This document shows positions 17,808 to 26,338 of a stretch of DNA of 64,000 bases, piece by piece. Every line of letters starts with the position of its first letter. Position 1 is the stretch's first letter. A model generated the notes under the pieces. It saw nothing but the letters and a program-made list of their open reading frames with translations, had not been told where the DNA came from and did not search any database. The stretch covers positions 111,525-175,524 of the forward strand of contig NZ_WUBI01000005.1 of the NCBI RefSeq assembly GCF_009807035.1. The letters run 5' to 3'. Origin of the DNA: Paenibacillus dendrobii. GTDB taxonomy: Bacteria; Bacillota; Bacilli; Paenibacillales; Paenibacillaceae. The translations under genes were made by a program, and so were the position numbers.

Positions 17808-18324
17808 CTGTCGTCAGCTCCTTTCTTAACTGCTGCAATCCGTGATATATTCTGGATTTCACCGTTCCCGGCGGGATGTCCATGATTTCGGCAATTTCAT
17901 CATAGGTGTAGCCGTAATAATGCTTGAGCAATATCGGAAGCCGCCACTCATAAGTTAGTAAAGACAGCGCTTGTACCGCATCGGTCCATGCTTCCTGGTG
18001 ATGCTTCAGCTGCCATTCGGTCTGCCGGAGTACCTGCTCCTGGTCCTTCCAACGCTTCTCCACCTGGCTGCGGCGCATCTGATCGATATAAATCCGCGTT
18101 GCCAGCGTGATGAGCCAGGAAGAGAATTTGGATTTTCCGTTATATAGATGAATCTTCTCGATGCATCTCAACATGGTCTCCTGCGCCAAGTCCTCCGCTA
18201 TTACCGGGTTCATCGTCATTTTGATGAGATATTTCATTAAAAAGGAGTAGTGGGCCTGCAGCAGCTGCGCCATTGCCTGCTCATCCCCGCGCTGGGCGCG
18301 TTTGATTTGCTTATGTTCGTCCAC
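17794..18324 (-). CDS. sigY: ECF RNA polymerase sigma factor SigY
   Basis: This 176-residue sigma factor has region 2 (AEDLAQETMLRCIEKIHLYNG...SWLITLATRIYIDQMRR, residues 43-85) and region 4 (LPILLKHYYGYTYDEIAEIMDIPPGTVKSRIYHGLQQLRKEL, 128-170). The start is a GTG at 18324. The five genes downstream are arranged as yxlCDEFG, which fixes its identity as the SigY group. A sequence fitting the SigY promoter lies upstream, so it probably activates its own operon, held back by the YxlC/D/E-like membrane proteins. Confidence 0.92.
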   Translation of the reverse strand: MDEHKQIKRAQRGDEQAMAQLLQAHYSFLMKYLIKMTMNPVIAEDLAQETMLRCIEKIHLYNGKSKFSSWLITLATRIYIDQMRRSQVEKRWKDQEQVLRQTEWQLKHHQEAWTDAVQALSLLTYEWRLPILLKHYYGYTYDEIAEIMDIPPGTVKSRIYHGLQQLRKELTTDEME

Positions 18325-18405
18325 CTGCCGCCACCCGCTCCTTTCATCGATTCTTGATCCATTATGACCGCAAAGTCCGTACGCGACTCATGCAATCACC
18401 CATAA

Positions 18406-18431
18406 TACGTTTAGGTTCCATGGATCGTTCA
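18406..18431 (-). promoter_or_regulatory. SigY-type autoregulated promoter
   Basis: TGAACG, 16 bases, then CGTA lies about 80 bases upstream of the sigY start on the coding strand. ECF promoters have an AAC-containing -35 and a CGT-containing -10; TGAACG with CGTC/CGTA matches what is known for the B. subtilis sigY promoter. Confidence 0.7.
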
Positions 18432-18613
18432 CCGGATATTAAAAAAAGTTCAGGGAATTCATTCCATGAAGCACATCATTCATGAATACATATGAAATAA
18501 AACGAACGAAATATAGCAGAATCGTTTGAGTACCTCCAGTCGGTACCTTTTTCATATTAATTCGGTAACTATTTTATGAGAATCACGTTCTTAACTAAGA
18601 AGGAGATGATGAG

Positions 18614-18832
18614 ATGGTTGTTATTATTTTCCTCGGTGTTGTTGCACTTGCGTTTGGTCTAATGCGAATCTATAAGCCATCGTTCGGATGGAGACATCAT
18701 GATAGCTGGAAGGTCGGAAGCGAATCCGAGCCCAGCGAGTCCTATGTGGTATGGGCTCAAATCGGCGGGATTTTCACTACGGTTCTCGGCGTTTTTTTAA
18801 TATTGGTTGGAATGCTCCGAACATTTTTTTAA
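18614..18832 (+). CDS. Small two-helix membrane protein (DUF6199-like)
   Basis: This 72-residue protein has two transmembrane helices (VVIIFLGVVALAFGLMRIYKP and GGIFTTVLGVFLILVGMLRTFF) and a short loop with SWKVGSESEPSESYVVWAQIGG. The pattern resembles DUF6199, a small membrane family common in Firmicutes with no known role. AAGAAGGAGATGATGAG precedes the ATG. Confidence 0.75.
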   Translation: MVVIIFLGVVALAFGLMRIYKPSFGWRHHDSWKVGSESEPSESYVVWAQIGGIFTTVLGVFLILVGMLRTFF

Positions 18833-18876
18833 TGCCCCGGCGGTAAAGCTGGTTCTCGCATACTTATACAAAAACA

Positions 18877-18909
18877 AGCGGCTGCCTGCATCGTCCGGCA
18901 ACCGCTTTT
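18877..18909 (+). terminator. Terminator after the small membrane protein gene
   Basis: AAGCGGCTGCC pairs with GGCAACCGCTT (one mismatch), followed by TTACTACG. It may also serve the convergent methyltransferase gene. Confidence 0.6.
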
Positions 18910-18943
18910 ACTACGTTTCTCGCTATGTTGATTATGACATTCC

Positions 18944-19678
18944 CTACTTCTTTTCTGCTGAGATCATCAAAAACATGGGTCTGCGCGTTTCGTCCTGCAT
19001 CTCGGGTATATTCTTCAACATTTCATCCGAAGGCGTGGATTCCTTGACTGCATTGATGCTAAAACCAGCTTCTATTAAGTCATTCATATACGTTGAAAGG
19101 GTTCGGTGGTATTTAATGACGTTTTCGGTCAAAAAGGTCGTTTCACGCATGCCTTCGGATTGATAGTTGTCCACCGGCCAATGCAGCCGCTCCCCTTGAT
19201 CATCATAATGCCAATCTTGTTCGTTGCGGGAAGTAAAGATAGGATGCTCGACGGAGAAAACAAACGTACCGCCTGCCGTCAGACAATCATGGACTTTTTT
19301 GCATATCGAATCGAACGACTCAATATAGTGAATAGCCAATGAACTGATGACCACATCAAATGAATTGTCAGCAAAAAGGATGTCTTCGATTGGCATCTGC
19401 ACATACGAAATCAACGGATCGTCCGTCATTTCCCGAGCCTTTTGAAGCATTTTGTCCGAAATATCAACGCCAATCACGGAACTCGCTTGCTGCTCGCGGG
19501 CATAACGGCAGTGCCAACCGAAGCCGCAGCCCAAATCCAGCACATTTTTATTACGCAGACGGGGGATTAACGTTTTCAAAACGTACCATTCCCCTGCAGC
19601 CTCAAGTCCATCGACCGACCTTGGCATTTTTTCATAAGCAGAAAAGAAATTCGCATCATCGTATTTATTTTGCTTCAT
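18944..19678 (-). CDS. Class I SAM-dependent methyltransferase
   Basis: This 244-residue protein has the SAM-binding motif NVLDLGCGFGWHCRYA (residues about 43-58), VIGVDIS and the helper motif FDVVISSLAIHYIE. The set is typical of UbiE/SmtA-like small-molecule methyltransferases. The acceptor is unknown. It is not closely similar to the methyltransferase at 5437-6195 outside the shared motifs. It is a stand-alone gene. Confidence 0.9.
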   Translation of the reverse strand: MKQNKYDDANFFSAYEKMPRSVDGLEAAGEWYVLKTLIPRLRNKNVLDLGCGFGWHCRYAREQQASSVIGVDISDKMLQKAREMTDDPLISYVQMPIEDILFADNSFDVVISSLAIHYIESFDSICKKVHDCLTAGGTFVFSVEHPIFTSRNEQDWHYDDQGERLHWPVDNYQSEGMRETTFLTENVIKYHRTLSTYMNDLIEAGFSINAVKESTPSDEMLKNIPEMQDETRRPMFLMISAEKK

Positions 19679-19806
19679 CGATTAATTCATCTCCTGGTTC
19701 CGCTTTCGCTCGTACTCTTACCATGAATATTAGCACAATTCCCCCCTCTTCTGTGCCATCTTGAGCAACTCTCCTATCCATGAATGAGACCGCGATCCTT
19801 CCTCAA

Positions 19807-19840
19807 TTAACATTTCCATCGAACTCTCTTAACATTCCGA
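19807..19840 (+). promoter_or_regulatory. Probable Pho box upstream of the alkaline phosphatase gene
   Basis: Two perfect TTAACA hexamers (19807-19812 and 19829-19834) are spaced two helical turns apart, with a weaker hexamer ATCGAA at the 11-base position between them. PhoP of Bacillus binds TT(A/C/T)ACA-like hexamers repeated every 11 bases. The site is 65-100 bases before the gene. Confidence 0.65.
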
Positions 19841-19906
19841 AGAGATTGATATGGGAATATGAAGAAGGATAGGTTCGTTTAACACAACCAAAAGGAGAGA
19901 ACACCA

Positions 19907-21553
19907 ATGCATACCAAGAGATCATGGGCTTACAGTACGTTCGCAGCAGCTATACTTACGGGAAGCTTGATGGGAAGTACTGTATCCCATGCAGAATCGG
20001 GCACGGAAGATCAGAAGGTCAAAAATGTTATCATGGTCATCCCGGATGGAATGGGCAACAGCATCACCGGTCTGACGCGCTGGTACCAGAATGGAAAACC
20101 GCTTGAAGTGGATTCCTATGTGAACGGACTCGTTAGAACCTACGCTTCCAACTCGATCACGACCGATTCAGGTGCTGCAGCTACGGCTTATGCCACCGGC
20201 CACAAAGCAGTGACCGAGTCTTTGAGCATTCTCCCGCGCGAAGTAACCATGCCGGGTGTCGCAGCAACGAAGGAAAGCGAGATGGACAAACCTGTTTCCA
20301 CTATTTTGGAGGCAGCCAGACTGGCGGGCAAGTCTACAGGACTTGTCTTCACTTGCACGCTGGATGATGCGACACCGGATGCCTTTGTAAGCCATGCGAT
20401 CAGCCGCAATGAATCGGAGAACATTACTAAACAAATGGCATACAGCGGAGTCGACGTATTATTTGGCGGAGGATCTGCCCTCATGAAGCCTGAAGGGAAA
20501 GACGGCGGGGCACGCACAGACGGGGTTGATCTGACGAAGGCGCTTCAAGCCCAAGGCTATGAGTACGTGACGAACAAGGCCGGAATGGATCAGTCCAAAG
20601 CCAAGAAAATCTGGGGCTTGTTCCAGCCTTGGAATCTGGATGCCGATTTCGACCGCAACCCGAAGGAACAACCGAGCTTGGCGGAAATGACCACCAAATC
20701 ATTGTCGATCCTCTCTTCCAATCCCAATGGGTTTTTCCTGATGGTAGAGGCAAGCGATATTGATACCTTCGGTCATGAGAACGATCCAGCCGGCATGATT
20801 AGCGAGACCCTCGCTTATGATAAAGCAATGAAAGTGGCGATAGACTTTGCCAAAAAGGACGGCCACACTGCCGTTATTTCGATGGCGGATCACAATACCG
20901 GCGGCCTGTATCTTACCAATTATGATTCAGCCCAGCAGTTTAATGCCGTCATGCAAAAAGCAAAACTCACGAATCATGCGATTCAAGACAAGATTAATAA
21001 AAATGGATCCAATATTAAACAAGTGCTCGAGCAATATTATGGTCTGACCGGCTTGACAACCCAGGAGATCGCCGAAATTAAACGCGCTTGGAAACAGGAG
21101 GATGGTGACTTCTCAGGCGTAATCGGCCGCAAGCTCGGAGAAAGAGCCGGCATCTCTTTTGCCAATGAAGATCATACATCGGAAGACGTGGTCCTGTACG
21201 CTTATCATCCTCATAACTTCAGACCGACGGATTATGCAAAAAGCGGCGTTCTTCAAAATACGGATATCAATCATTACGTTCAATACATCATGGAATTTAA
21301 TCTGGAAGATCTGAACAAGAATATGTATGCTTCCGGTCATGATATTCGGGCTCTTGGAGCAACCGTGAAATTCGATAACTCCAATCAAGCATTCCCCGTT
21401 GCAGTCGTCGAAAAGGGCGGGAAACAGATTCGTCTTGCAGTGGACAAAAACTTTGCTGTGGTGAACGGACAGAAAAAAATGCTGAAGGTTACGACACTGC
21501 TCATCGGAGATCGATTGTGGACGGATCGCAGTGTGCTGGAACTATTGAAATAA
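19907..21553 (+). CDS. Secreted alkaline phosphatase
   Basis: This 548-residue exported enzyme releases phosphate from phosphomonoesters outside the cell. The signal peptide (residues 1-29) ends at SHAES. Active-site elements are visible: metal ligand Asp47 in VIPDGMG, nucleophile Ser88 in TTDSGAAATAYATGHK, EASDIDTFGHEND, MADHNTGG and a further His region around ANEDHTSEDV. The last 65 residues (VVEKGGKQIRLAVDKNFAVVNGQ and on to the stop) look like a partial copper amine oxidase N-terminal-like wall-associated domain. AAAGGAGAG precedes the ATG. The Pho box predicts phosphate-starvation control. Confidence 0.93.
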   Translation: MHTKRSWAYSTFAAAILTGSLMGSTVSHAESGTEDQKVKNVIMVIPDGMGNSITGLTRWYQNGKPLEVDSYVNGLVRTYASNSITTDSGAAATAYATGHKAVTESLSILPREVTMPGVAATKESEMDKPVSTILEAARLAGKSTGLVFTCTLDDATPDAFVSHAISRNESENITKQMAYSGVDVLFGGGSALMKPEGKDGGARTDGVDLTKALQAQGYEYVTNKAGMDQSKAKKIWGLFQPWNLDADFDRNPKEQPSLAEMTTKSLSILSSNPNGFFLMVEASDIDTFGHENDPAGMISETLAYDKAMKVAIDFAKKDGHTAVISMADHNTGGLYLTNYDSAQQFNAVMQKAKLTNHAIQDKINKNGSNIKQVLEQYYGLTGLTTQEIAEIKRAWKQEDGDFSGVIGRKLGERAGISFANEDHTSEDVVLYAYHPHNFRPTDYAKSGVLQNTDINHYVQYIMEFNLEDLNKNMYASGHDIRALGATVKFDNSNQAFPVAVVEKGGKQIRLAVDKNFAVVNGQKKMLKVTTLLIGDRLWTDRSVLELLK

Positions 21554-21648
21554 TCTTACCGACACATAGCAAAGAACCTTCTCTCTATGCCCTCCTTAAA
21601 AATAAGGAAGACACAGTACAGAAGGCCAAGGGCGCTTGAAGGCATCGA

Positions 21649-21873
21649 TCAGATCTTTAATTCCCCGAGCTTGATCAGCTCGACGACGGCCTGAGAACGG
21701 CCTTTGACATTGAGTTTCTGCATGACGTTGGAGATGTGGTTCCGCACCGTCTTTTCACTGATAAATAACTGTCCGGCGATATCCCGGGTCGTTTTATCCT
21801 GAACAAGCAGCTCGAACACTTCACGTTCGCGGTGAGTCAATAAAAATTTGCTTTTATGATCGTTTCCCTTCAA
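21649..21873 (-). CDS. gerE: Sporulation transcription factor GerE (LuxR-type HTH)
   Basis: This regulator consists almost only of a LuxR/GerE helix-turn-helix: LLTHREREVFELLVQDKTTRDIAGQLFISEKTVRNHISNVMQKLNVKGRSQAVVELIKLGEL. GerE acts in the mother cell late in sporulation with sigma-K on spore coat genes. I place the start at the TTG at 21873, because AAGGAGG lies nine to ten bases upstream and this gives 74 residues, the same length as B. subtilis GerE. A longer frame from 21933 has no ribosome binding site. Confidence 0.95.
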   Translation of the reverse strand: MKGNDHKSKFLLTHREREVFELLVQDKTTRDIAGQLFISEKTVRNHISNVMQKLNVKGRSQAVVELIKLGELKI

Positions 21874-21936
21874 TGGTGTCACCCCTCCTTGCTTGGGTTT
21901 GTATGGTATAACAAGGTAAAGGGATACAGTCAACTC

Positions 21937-21963
21937 ATATTATGTAAGGTACCGGGCAATGGT
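21937..21963 (-). promoter_or_regulatory. Candidate sigma-K promoter of gerE
   Basis: CATAATAT on the coding strand matches the sigma-K -10 pattern CATA-N3-T, with an AC about 17 bases upstream. gerE is a sigma-K target in B. subtilis. Confidence 0.5.
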
Positions 21964-22083
21964 GTCGTTACGGGTAAAAAATAGGCTGGCGCCTTGATGG
22001 GCGCGTTGCAGCGCATCCGCTGAATCGTTACAAGTTTAATTTCGCTAGCTGGCGCCGACAATAGATCGGAGGAGGTGCTGGCT

Positions 22084-22377
22084 TTGCTTTTTTGGCTTAT
22101 CGCCGGGTTTATCGTTGTTCCGTTGATCATGACCGCCTTAGCTGTGCGTAGCAGAACCGTCAGGTATATATGGCATTTGCTTGCGCTGGTTTCTTTTTAC
22201 ACGGCAGGCTCCATCATCGCGGCAGCCGTGTACTTGAACAGGACGAACGAGACGGTGTTTACGACAAATGTTCATGACGTGCTGTTGAATCCTTGGTTTC
22301 TGATGACGGGTGCCTATCTCGGATTGTATATCCCTTACCGGCTCGCGGCCGGATTTTGGATTCACCGGCGCTCATGA
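22084..22377 (+). CDS. Small membrane protein of unknown function
   Basis: This is about 97 residues with three predicted transmembrane helices (LLFWLIAGFIVVPLIMTALAV, LLALVSFYTAGSIIAAAVYL, PWFLMTGAYLGLYIPYRLAAG). It has no catalytic motif. The start is doubtful: GGAGGAGG at 22068-22075 favours the TTG at 22084, while GTG at 22075 overlaps the ribosome binding site. It is divergent from gerE, so a sporulation role is possible but not shown. Confidence 0.65.
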   Translation: MLFWLIAGFIVVPLIMTALAVRSRTVRYIWHLLALVSFYTAGSIIAAAVYLNRTNETVFTTNVHDVLLNPWFLMTGAYLGLYIPYRLAAGFWIHRRS

Positions 22378-22432
22378 TTTTTAATGGATAGTAGTCTTTC
22401 TGTCTTGCGGGATAACGTTCTTATCTCATAAA

Positions 22433-22497
22433 AAATGCACCCCTGCACCCGCTTCGGATTCCCGTAAAGGACCCGATGCAGGTAAAGGGGTGCATTT
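22433..22497. terminator. Large terminator hairpin
   Basis: The stem AAATGCACCCCT/AGGGGTGCATTT spans a loop that contains a second TGCA-rich inverted segment. It lies between convergent genes and has A-rich and T-rich flanks. Confidence 0.75.
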
Positions 22498-22529
22498 GCA
22501 TTTCATTGGGAGCTTAGCCTGTCATGTAT

Positions 22530-24071
22530 TTATTCGTATGCTCCCATGTTCACGCCTGCTCCTTGAACCCGTGCTCCCCCATCAATATCCAGGGAACCAA
22601 TGATGCTTGCATCTGTCAATCCGGCATCCACGGCCGGCGATGTAGGCTGAAGGTGATAATTATTCAAAGAAGCATTCACGAATAGCGGGTTGGCAAAAAG
22701 AGAATGAGCGTCATTGCCTGTTCCATTTTTGTATGCGGCAAAGCCGGTATACTCTTTATTTTTCCATGTCCAAGTGGCATTCGAGCTTCCGCCAGGTGCA
22801 AAATACAAATTATAGTCGACCACGTTGCCCGAGTTTTTCGTATATTCGTTATAAATGAGTACATCTGAGGAACTGGCGACCATGATGTTATTTTTAATCA
22901 CATTGTTCTGGGTATCGTATTGAACGTACAGCTGGCCGCTGCCGTCGCCCAGGGTGTCGTTTTTATATAACGTGTTATTGACGATCAGGCAGTTCACTGT
23001 GGAGCCGCGCTTCGTGTCATAACCGCCCATGGCGATCCCCGTCAAGCGGTTATTATAGATCATGTTGCTTCGGACCGTAATATTGCTGGTAGATTTACCG
23101 GCGTGTTCGGAGGCGATTTCGACCCCGATGTCGTTGTTATAGCTGTAATTCCGTTCGATTATGCTGTCCTTGCCCCCATCGACATAAATACCGTCCGCCG
23201 CATTGCTGTTGTTCGGAAGCTTCTTCCCGTAGGATGGATTGTTGTTGGAAGTAATATTGTAGACTTCGTTGCCGCTCACGATTCCGTTTCGCGCCTGATC
23301 ATAGGACGCGTTCGGAGATTTGCCCTCATATCCGATAATATCGATCCCAATATTGTCATTATCATGGATCTTATTGTTCGTTACCGCGAATGTATCAACG
23401 TTGCCATTTAATACGAGGGATTCGCTGGAACCCAGCACCAGGTTGTAGAGTTCATTGCCGTCAATCGTGACGTCATGAATGGAATCGGGTGCCTTGGTTC
23501 CATACACGGCAATGCCATGTGCGTCCCGTCCGAGAAGATCGCTGCCTGTGGGCGTTGCCGTATTTTTAATATCATGGATCTTGTTATTGGACAGCGTAAT
23601 GAAGCTGCCGGATCCGTGAACATAAACGCCGACGGGCATCACATTGCTTTTGGTCGTGGCGTAATTGCGGATTTCGAACCCCTGAACGGTAATATAGTTG
23701 GCGTCGGTAATATCGATAATGCCCTCGGTCCCACTCACGGACAGCCCTGTGCCGTCAATGACGGCCTGCTCCGAGTTATAATTGGTGAATGTGATCGGCC
23801 CCTGAGCGGCAGAACCCGATTTGGTAATCTTGAGCTTCTCATTATACACGCCGCCGCGAACATAAACCGTGCTTCCCGGTCCCGCGGCATCCGCTGCGTG
23901 CTGCAAGGTTTTCCATGGAGCGCTGCTCGTTCCCGCATTCGAATCGCTTCCGTTTGCCGCCACGTAATACTCGGTCCCGGCAGCCGCAGCCGAAGGCGCG
24001 TTGACACTTCCAATTCCCATTCCGAGCAAGGCAACGCTTGCTCCAACCATCAGTGTTTTACCGAATTTCAT
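22530..24071 (-). CDS. Secreted parallel beta-helix protein, pectate lyase-like
   Basis: This 513-residue exported protein has a signal peptide (residues 1-32, ending SAAAAG). It opens with EYYVAANGSDSNAGTSSAPWKTLQHAADAAGPGSTVYVRGGVY, the typical start of DUF1565/right-handed beta-helix enzymes. About ten rungs follow with N-N-x-I-x-x-N type turns (SNNKIHDI, DGNELYNL, VTNNKIHDN, SGNEVYNI, ERNYSYNN) and a C-terminal SPAVDAG...DIDGGARVQGAGVNMGAYE end motif. Such proteins include PL9-like pectate lyases and alginate-type lyases; catalytic residues cannot be assigned. It lies 100 bases beyond the GH4/importer operon on the same strand, suggesting pectin use. Confidence 0.85.
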   Translation of the reverse strand: MKFGKTLMVGASVALLGMGIGSVNAPSAAAAGTEYYVAANGSDSNAGTSSAPWKTLQHAADAAGPGSTVYVRGGVYNEKLKITKSGSAAQGPITFTNYNSEQAVIDGTGLSVSGTEGIIDITDANYITVQGFEIRNYATTKSNVMPVGVYVHGSGSFITLSNNKIHDIKNTATPTGSDLLGRDAHGIAVYGTKAPDSIHDVTIDGNELYNLVLGSSESLVLNGNVDTFAVTNNKIHDNDNIGIDIIGYEGKSPNASYDQARNGIVSGNEVYNITSNNNPSYGKKLPNNSNAADGIYVDGGKDSIIERNYSYNNDIGVEIASEHAGKSTSNITVRSNMIYNNRLTGIAMGGYDTKRGSTVNCLIVNNTLYKNDTLGDGSGQLYVQYDTQNNVIKNNIMVASSSDVLIYNEYTKNSGNVVDYNLYFAPGGSSNATWTWKNKEYTGFAAYKNGTGNDAHSLFANPLFVNASLNNYHLQPTSPAVDAGLTDASIIGSLDIDGGARVQGAGVNMGAYE

Positions 24072-24173
24072 GAATAATCAGCTCCCCAGAATATAATGGA
24101 CATAACAGATGTATGAACGGTTTCCAGTCAAAACACAACCTGCTCATCGTTCCAAATGCGGTCTCCCCTGTGC

Positions 24174-25475
24174 CTATTTCAATGCAGGGATAAAATCGCG
24201 CTCCGCCTCGAACAGTTCTTCAAACATATCGCTGATCTCAGATAACGAGCATACGGCTGCAGATAACGGATCGACCATCAACGCATGCCGGGCCATTTCC
24301 TTGTCGCCTGCGAGCACCGCCCCCACAGCCAGATCGAAAAAGGCCATGTTGGAACGGCATAGAGCCGCCAGGTGTTCAGGCAGACTGCCGAACTGGCAAG
24401 GATTGATCCCATTGCGATCGACCATGCAGGCAACTTCGACAACGCCGTTGGACGGCAAATTATGAATCAGCCCTTCGTTAGGCACATTGCCATAAATCAC
24501 TTTCGGTTCGTTTTTCAGCATCGCTTCAATAATAATGGCTGCATACTCATTGCTTGGCGTCAGCTCTAACGGAAGCGAGCCTTCCAGCTGCTGAATAATT
24601 CTCTCGTCATTTTCCTTGCGCCATATCGGCCAATTATCCGCGTAATAGCCTGTTGCGCCGTTATACCCTGCACTGCAATGAAGGTCTATCAGAGATTGGC
24701 GTTTGCGGTAGTAGGGAATGTATTCCGAGAAATGGCCGCTGGACTCCGAGACGAAAGCCCCCAGATACTTCATTGCATCCAGCCGAACAGGGTCCTTTTT
24801 TAACAGTTCCGGGTCCTTAATTTTCTCAAGCAGCAGAGGATACAAGTCCTGGCCCTGATGGGAAAGCTCTACGAACCAGGACATATGGTTGATCCCGGCG
24901 GCCCTCCATTTCATCTCCGCATAAGGGACCCCTGCAAATTTGGCCAGGCGATGGGACGTATTCTGAATCGAATGGCATAACCCGACGACCGGAATCTGCG
25001 TAACACGGGAAGTAAGCAGCGTTACCGCAGACATTGGATTCGTGTAATTCAGTATGGTCGTGTCCGGGCAGAGATCCTCGATATCGCGAATGATCTCCAT
25101 CCAAGAAGGCAGCGTGCGCAGCGTTTTGAAAAGCCCACCGGGTCCAAGCGTGTCGCCTATGCATTGGTTCACGCCATATTTCAGCGGAATTTCATACTCA
25201 TAACGGACGGTTTGCAGTCCACCCACTTCAATTTGGTTAATGACGAACTGCGATCCCCCGATCACCTCCCTTCGGTCAGTAGAAGCAATGACGTCCCATC
25301 TCTTGCCTGAAATTTCTATGATTTGCGCGACCAGTTTGCGGGCGATCTCGAGCCTTTCCGGATCGATGTCCACGAGCGCGATCGTGCCTCCTTCAATTCC
25401 TTCTATGAGCATAATGTCCGTGATAATCTCCTGCGTAAATGCGCTGCCTGCGCCGATAATCGATATTTTTGTCAT
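24174..25475 (-). CDS. GH4 family NAD-dependent glycosidase (alpha-galactosidase or alpha-galacturonidase)
   Basis: This 433-residue cytoplasmic enzyme of glycoside hydrolase family 4 acts by NAD-assisted oxidation and elimination with a divalent metal. Visible are the Rossmann NAD site ISIIGAGSAFTQE, NYTNPMSAVT, the metal-binding cysteine in GLCHSIQNTSH and the metal-binding histidine in AGINHMSWF. The CHS pattern groups it with MelA/LplD rather than with AglA or LicH. Operon layout (binding protein, two permeases, GH4) is that of B. subtilis lplABCD, whose LplD is an alpha-galacturonidase. With the beta-helix protein next door, alpha-galacturonidase is a reasonable guess. Confidence 0.87.
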   Translation of the reverse strand: MTKISIIGAGSAFTQEIITDIMLIEGIEGGTIALVDIDPERLEIARKLVAQIIEISGKRWDVIASTDRREVIGGSQFVINQIEVGGLQTVRYEYEIPLKYGVNQCIGDTLGPGGLFKTLRTLPSWMEIIRDIEDLCPDTTILNYTNPMSAVTLLTSRVTQIPVVGLCHSIQNTSHRLAKFAGVPYAEMKWRAAGINHMSWFVELSHQGQDLYPLLLEKIKDPELLKKDPVRLDAMKYLGAFVSESSGHFSEYIPYYRKRQSLIDLHCSAGYNGATGYYADNWPIWRKENDERIIQQLEGSLPLELTPSNEYAAIIIEAMLKNEPKVIYGNVPNEGLIHNLPSNGVVEVACMVDRNGINPCQFGSLPEHLAALCRSNMAFFDLAVGAVLAGDKEMARHALMVDPLSAAVCSLSEISDMFEELFEAERDFIPALK

Positions 25476-25494
25476 CTGTCTTCTCCCCTTCTGT

Positions 25495-26319
25495 TTACTT
25501 CATGCCCGTCATCGTCAGGCCTTTGATAAATTGTTTTTGGAATATGAGAAATACGGCAATAACCGGAAGCGTAATCAATACGGCCGCCGACATCACGACA
25601 TTATAGTTGACCATATGCGTCCCGTTAAAATAAACCAAAGCCAATGGAACCGTCATTTTGCTCTCATCGTTCAGAATGATCAGCGGCCATAAATAATTGT
25701 TCCAGGAATTCATAAAGGTAAATATGCCGAGGGCGGACAGCATGGGCAAAATGAGCGGCGCAATGATCCGAACCATCAGCCGCAGCTCGCCCGCACCATC
25801 CATTCTTGCCGCATCGAGCAGATCCTGCGGAATATCCTCTATGAACTGTTTAGCCAGGAACACGCCGTAGGAGCTCACCAGATTCGGCAAAACAATGGCC
25901 ATCAGCTGATTAACCAGTCCCAACTTTGCTGTGATTAAATATGTCGGAATCATAATGACCTGAAACGGAATCATCATCGTTGCAAGGATCAGAACGAACA
26001 GCAGCTTTTGCCCTTTGAACTCGTGTTTGGCAAAGATATATCCGGCAAGGGCGCTTGTAAAAAGCGTCGCTGCCGTAATCACGATGGAAGTCACCGCGCT
26101 GTTCAGGAGCCATCTTCCGAATGGAGCATCCAGCAGTACGGTACGATAACCCTCCAGACTGGCCCTTTGTGGCAGTAAAGAATGCGAACCGGATACGATT
26201 TCCATGTTACTTTTTAATGAGGACAAAACCATCCATCCGTAAGGCAGCAGCATGGCACAGGCGGCTACTATCAGCACAAGCATGATCAAACTATCCAACC
26301 ATTTATTTCTGCGGTGCAT
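25495..26319 (-). CDS. Carbohydrate ABC transporter permease (MalG type)
   Basis: This 274-residue inner membrane protein has six hydrophobic segments and the cytoplasmic EAA loop DIPQDLLDAARMDGAGELRLMVRIIAPLILP that contacts the ATPase. Sequence pattern and position place it in the CUT1 oligosaccharide importers. It lies 19 bases downstream of its partner permease and 19 upstream of the GH4 gene. The ATPase is not encoded here; in Firmicutes a shared MsmX-type ATPase usually serves such importers. Confidence 0.93.
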   Translation of the reverse strand: MHRRNKWLDSLIMLVLIVAACAMLLPYGWMVLSSLKSNMEIVSGSHSLLPQRASLEGYRTVLLDAPFGRWLLNSAVTSIVITAATLFTSALAGYIFAKHEFKGQKLLFVLILATMMIPFQVIMIPTYLITAKLGLVNQLMAIVLPNLVSSYGVFLAKQFIEDIPQDLLDAARMDGAGELRLMVRIIAPLILPMLSALGIFTFMNSWNNYLWPLIILNDESKMTVPLALVYFNGTHMVNYNVVMSAAVLITLPVIAVFLIFQKQFIKGLTMTGMK

Positions 26320-26338
26320 TTGCTCCGGACCCCCTTCT

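Noticed and set aside
23475..24077. 200-codon plus-strand frame
   Set aside because: Shadow of the beta-helix gene, with no ribosome binding site.
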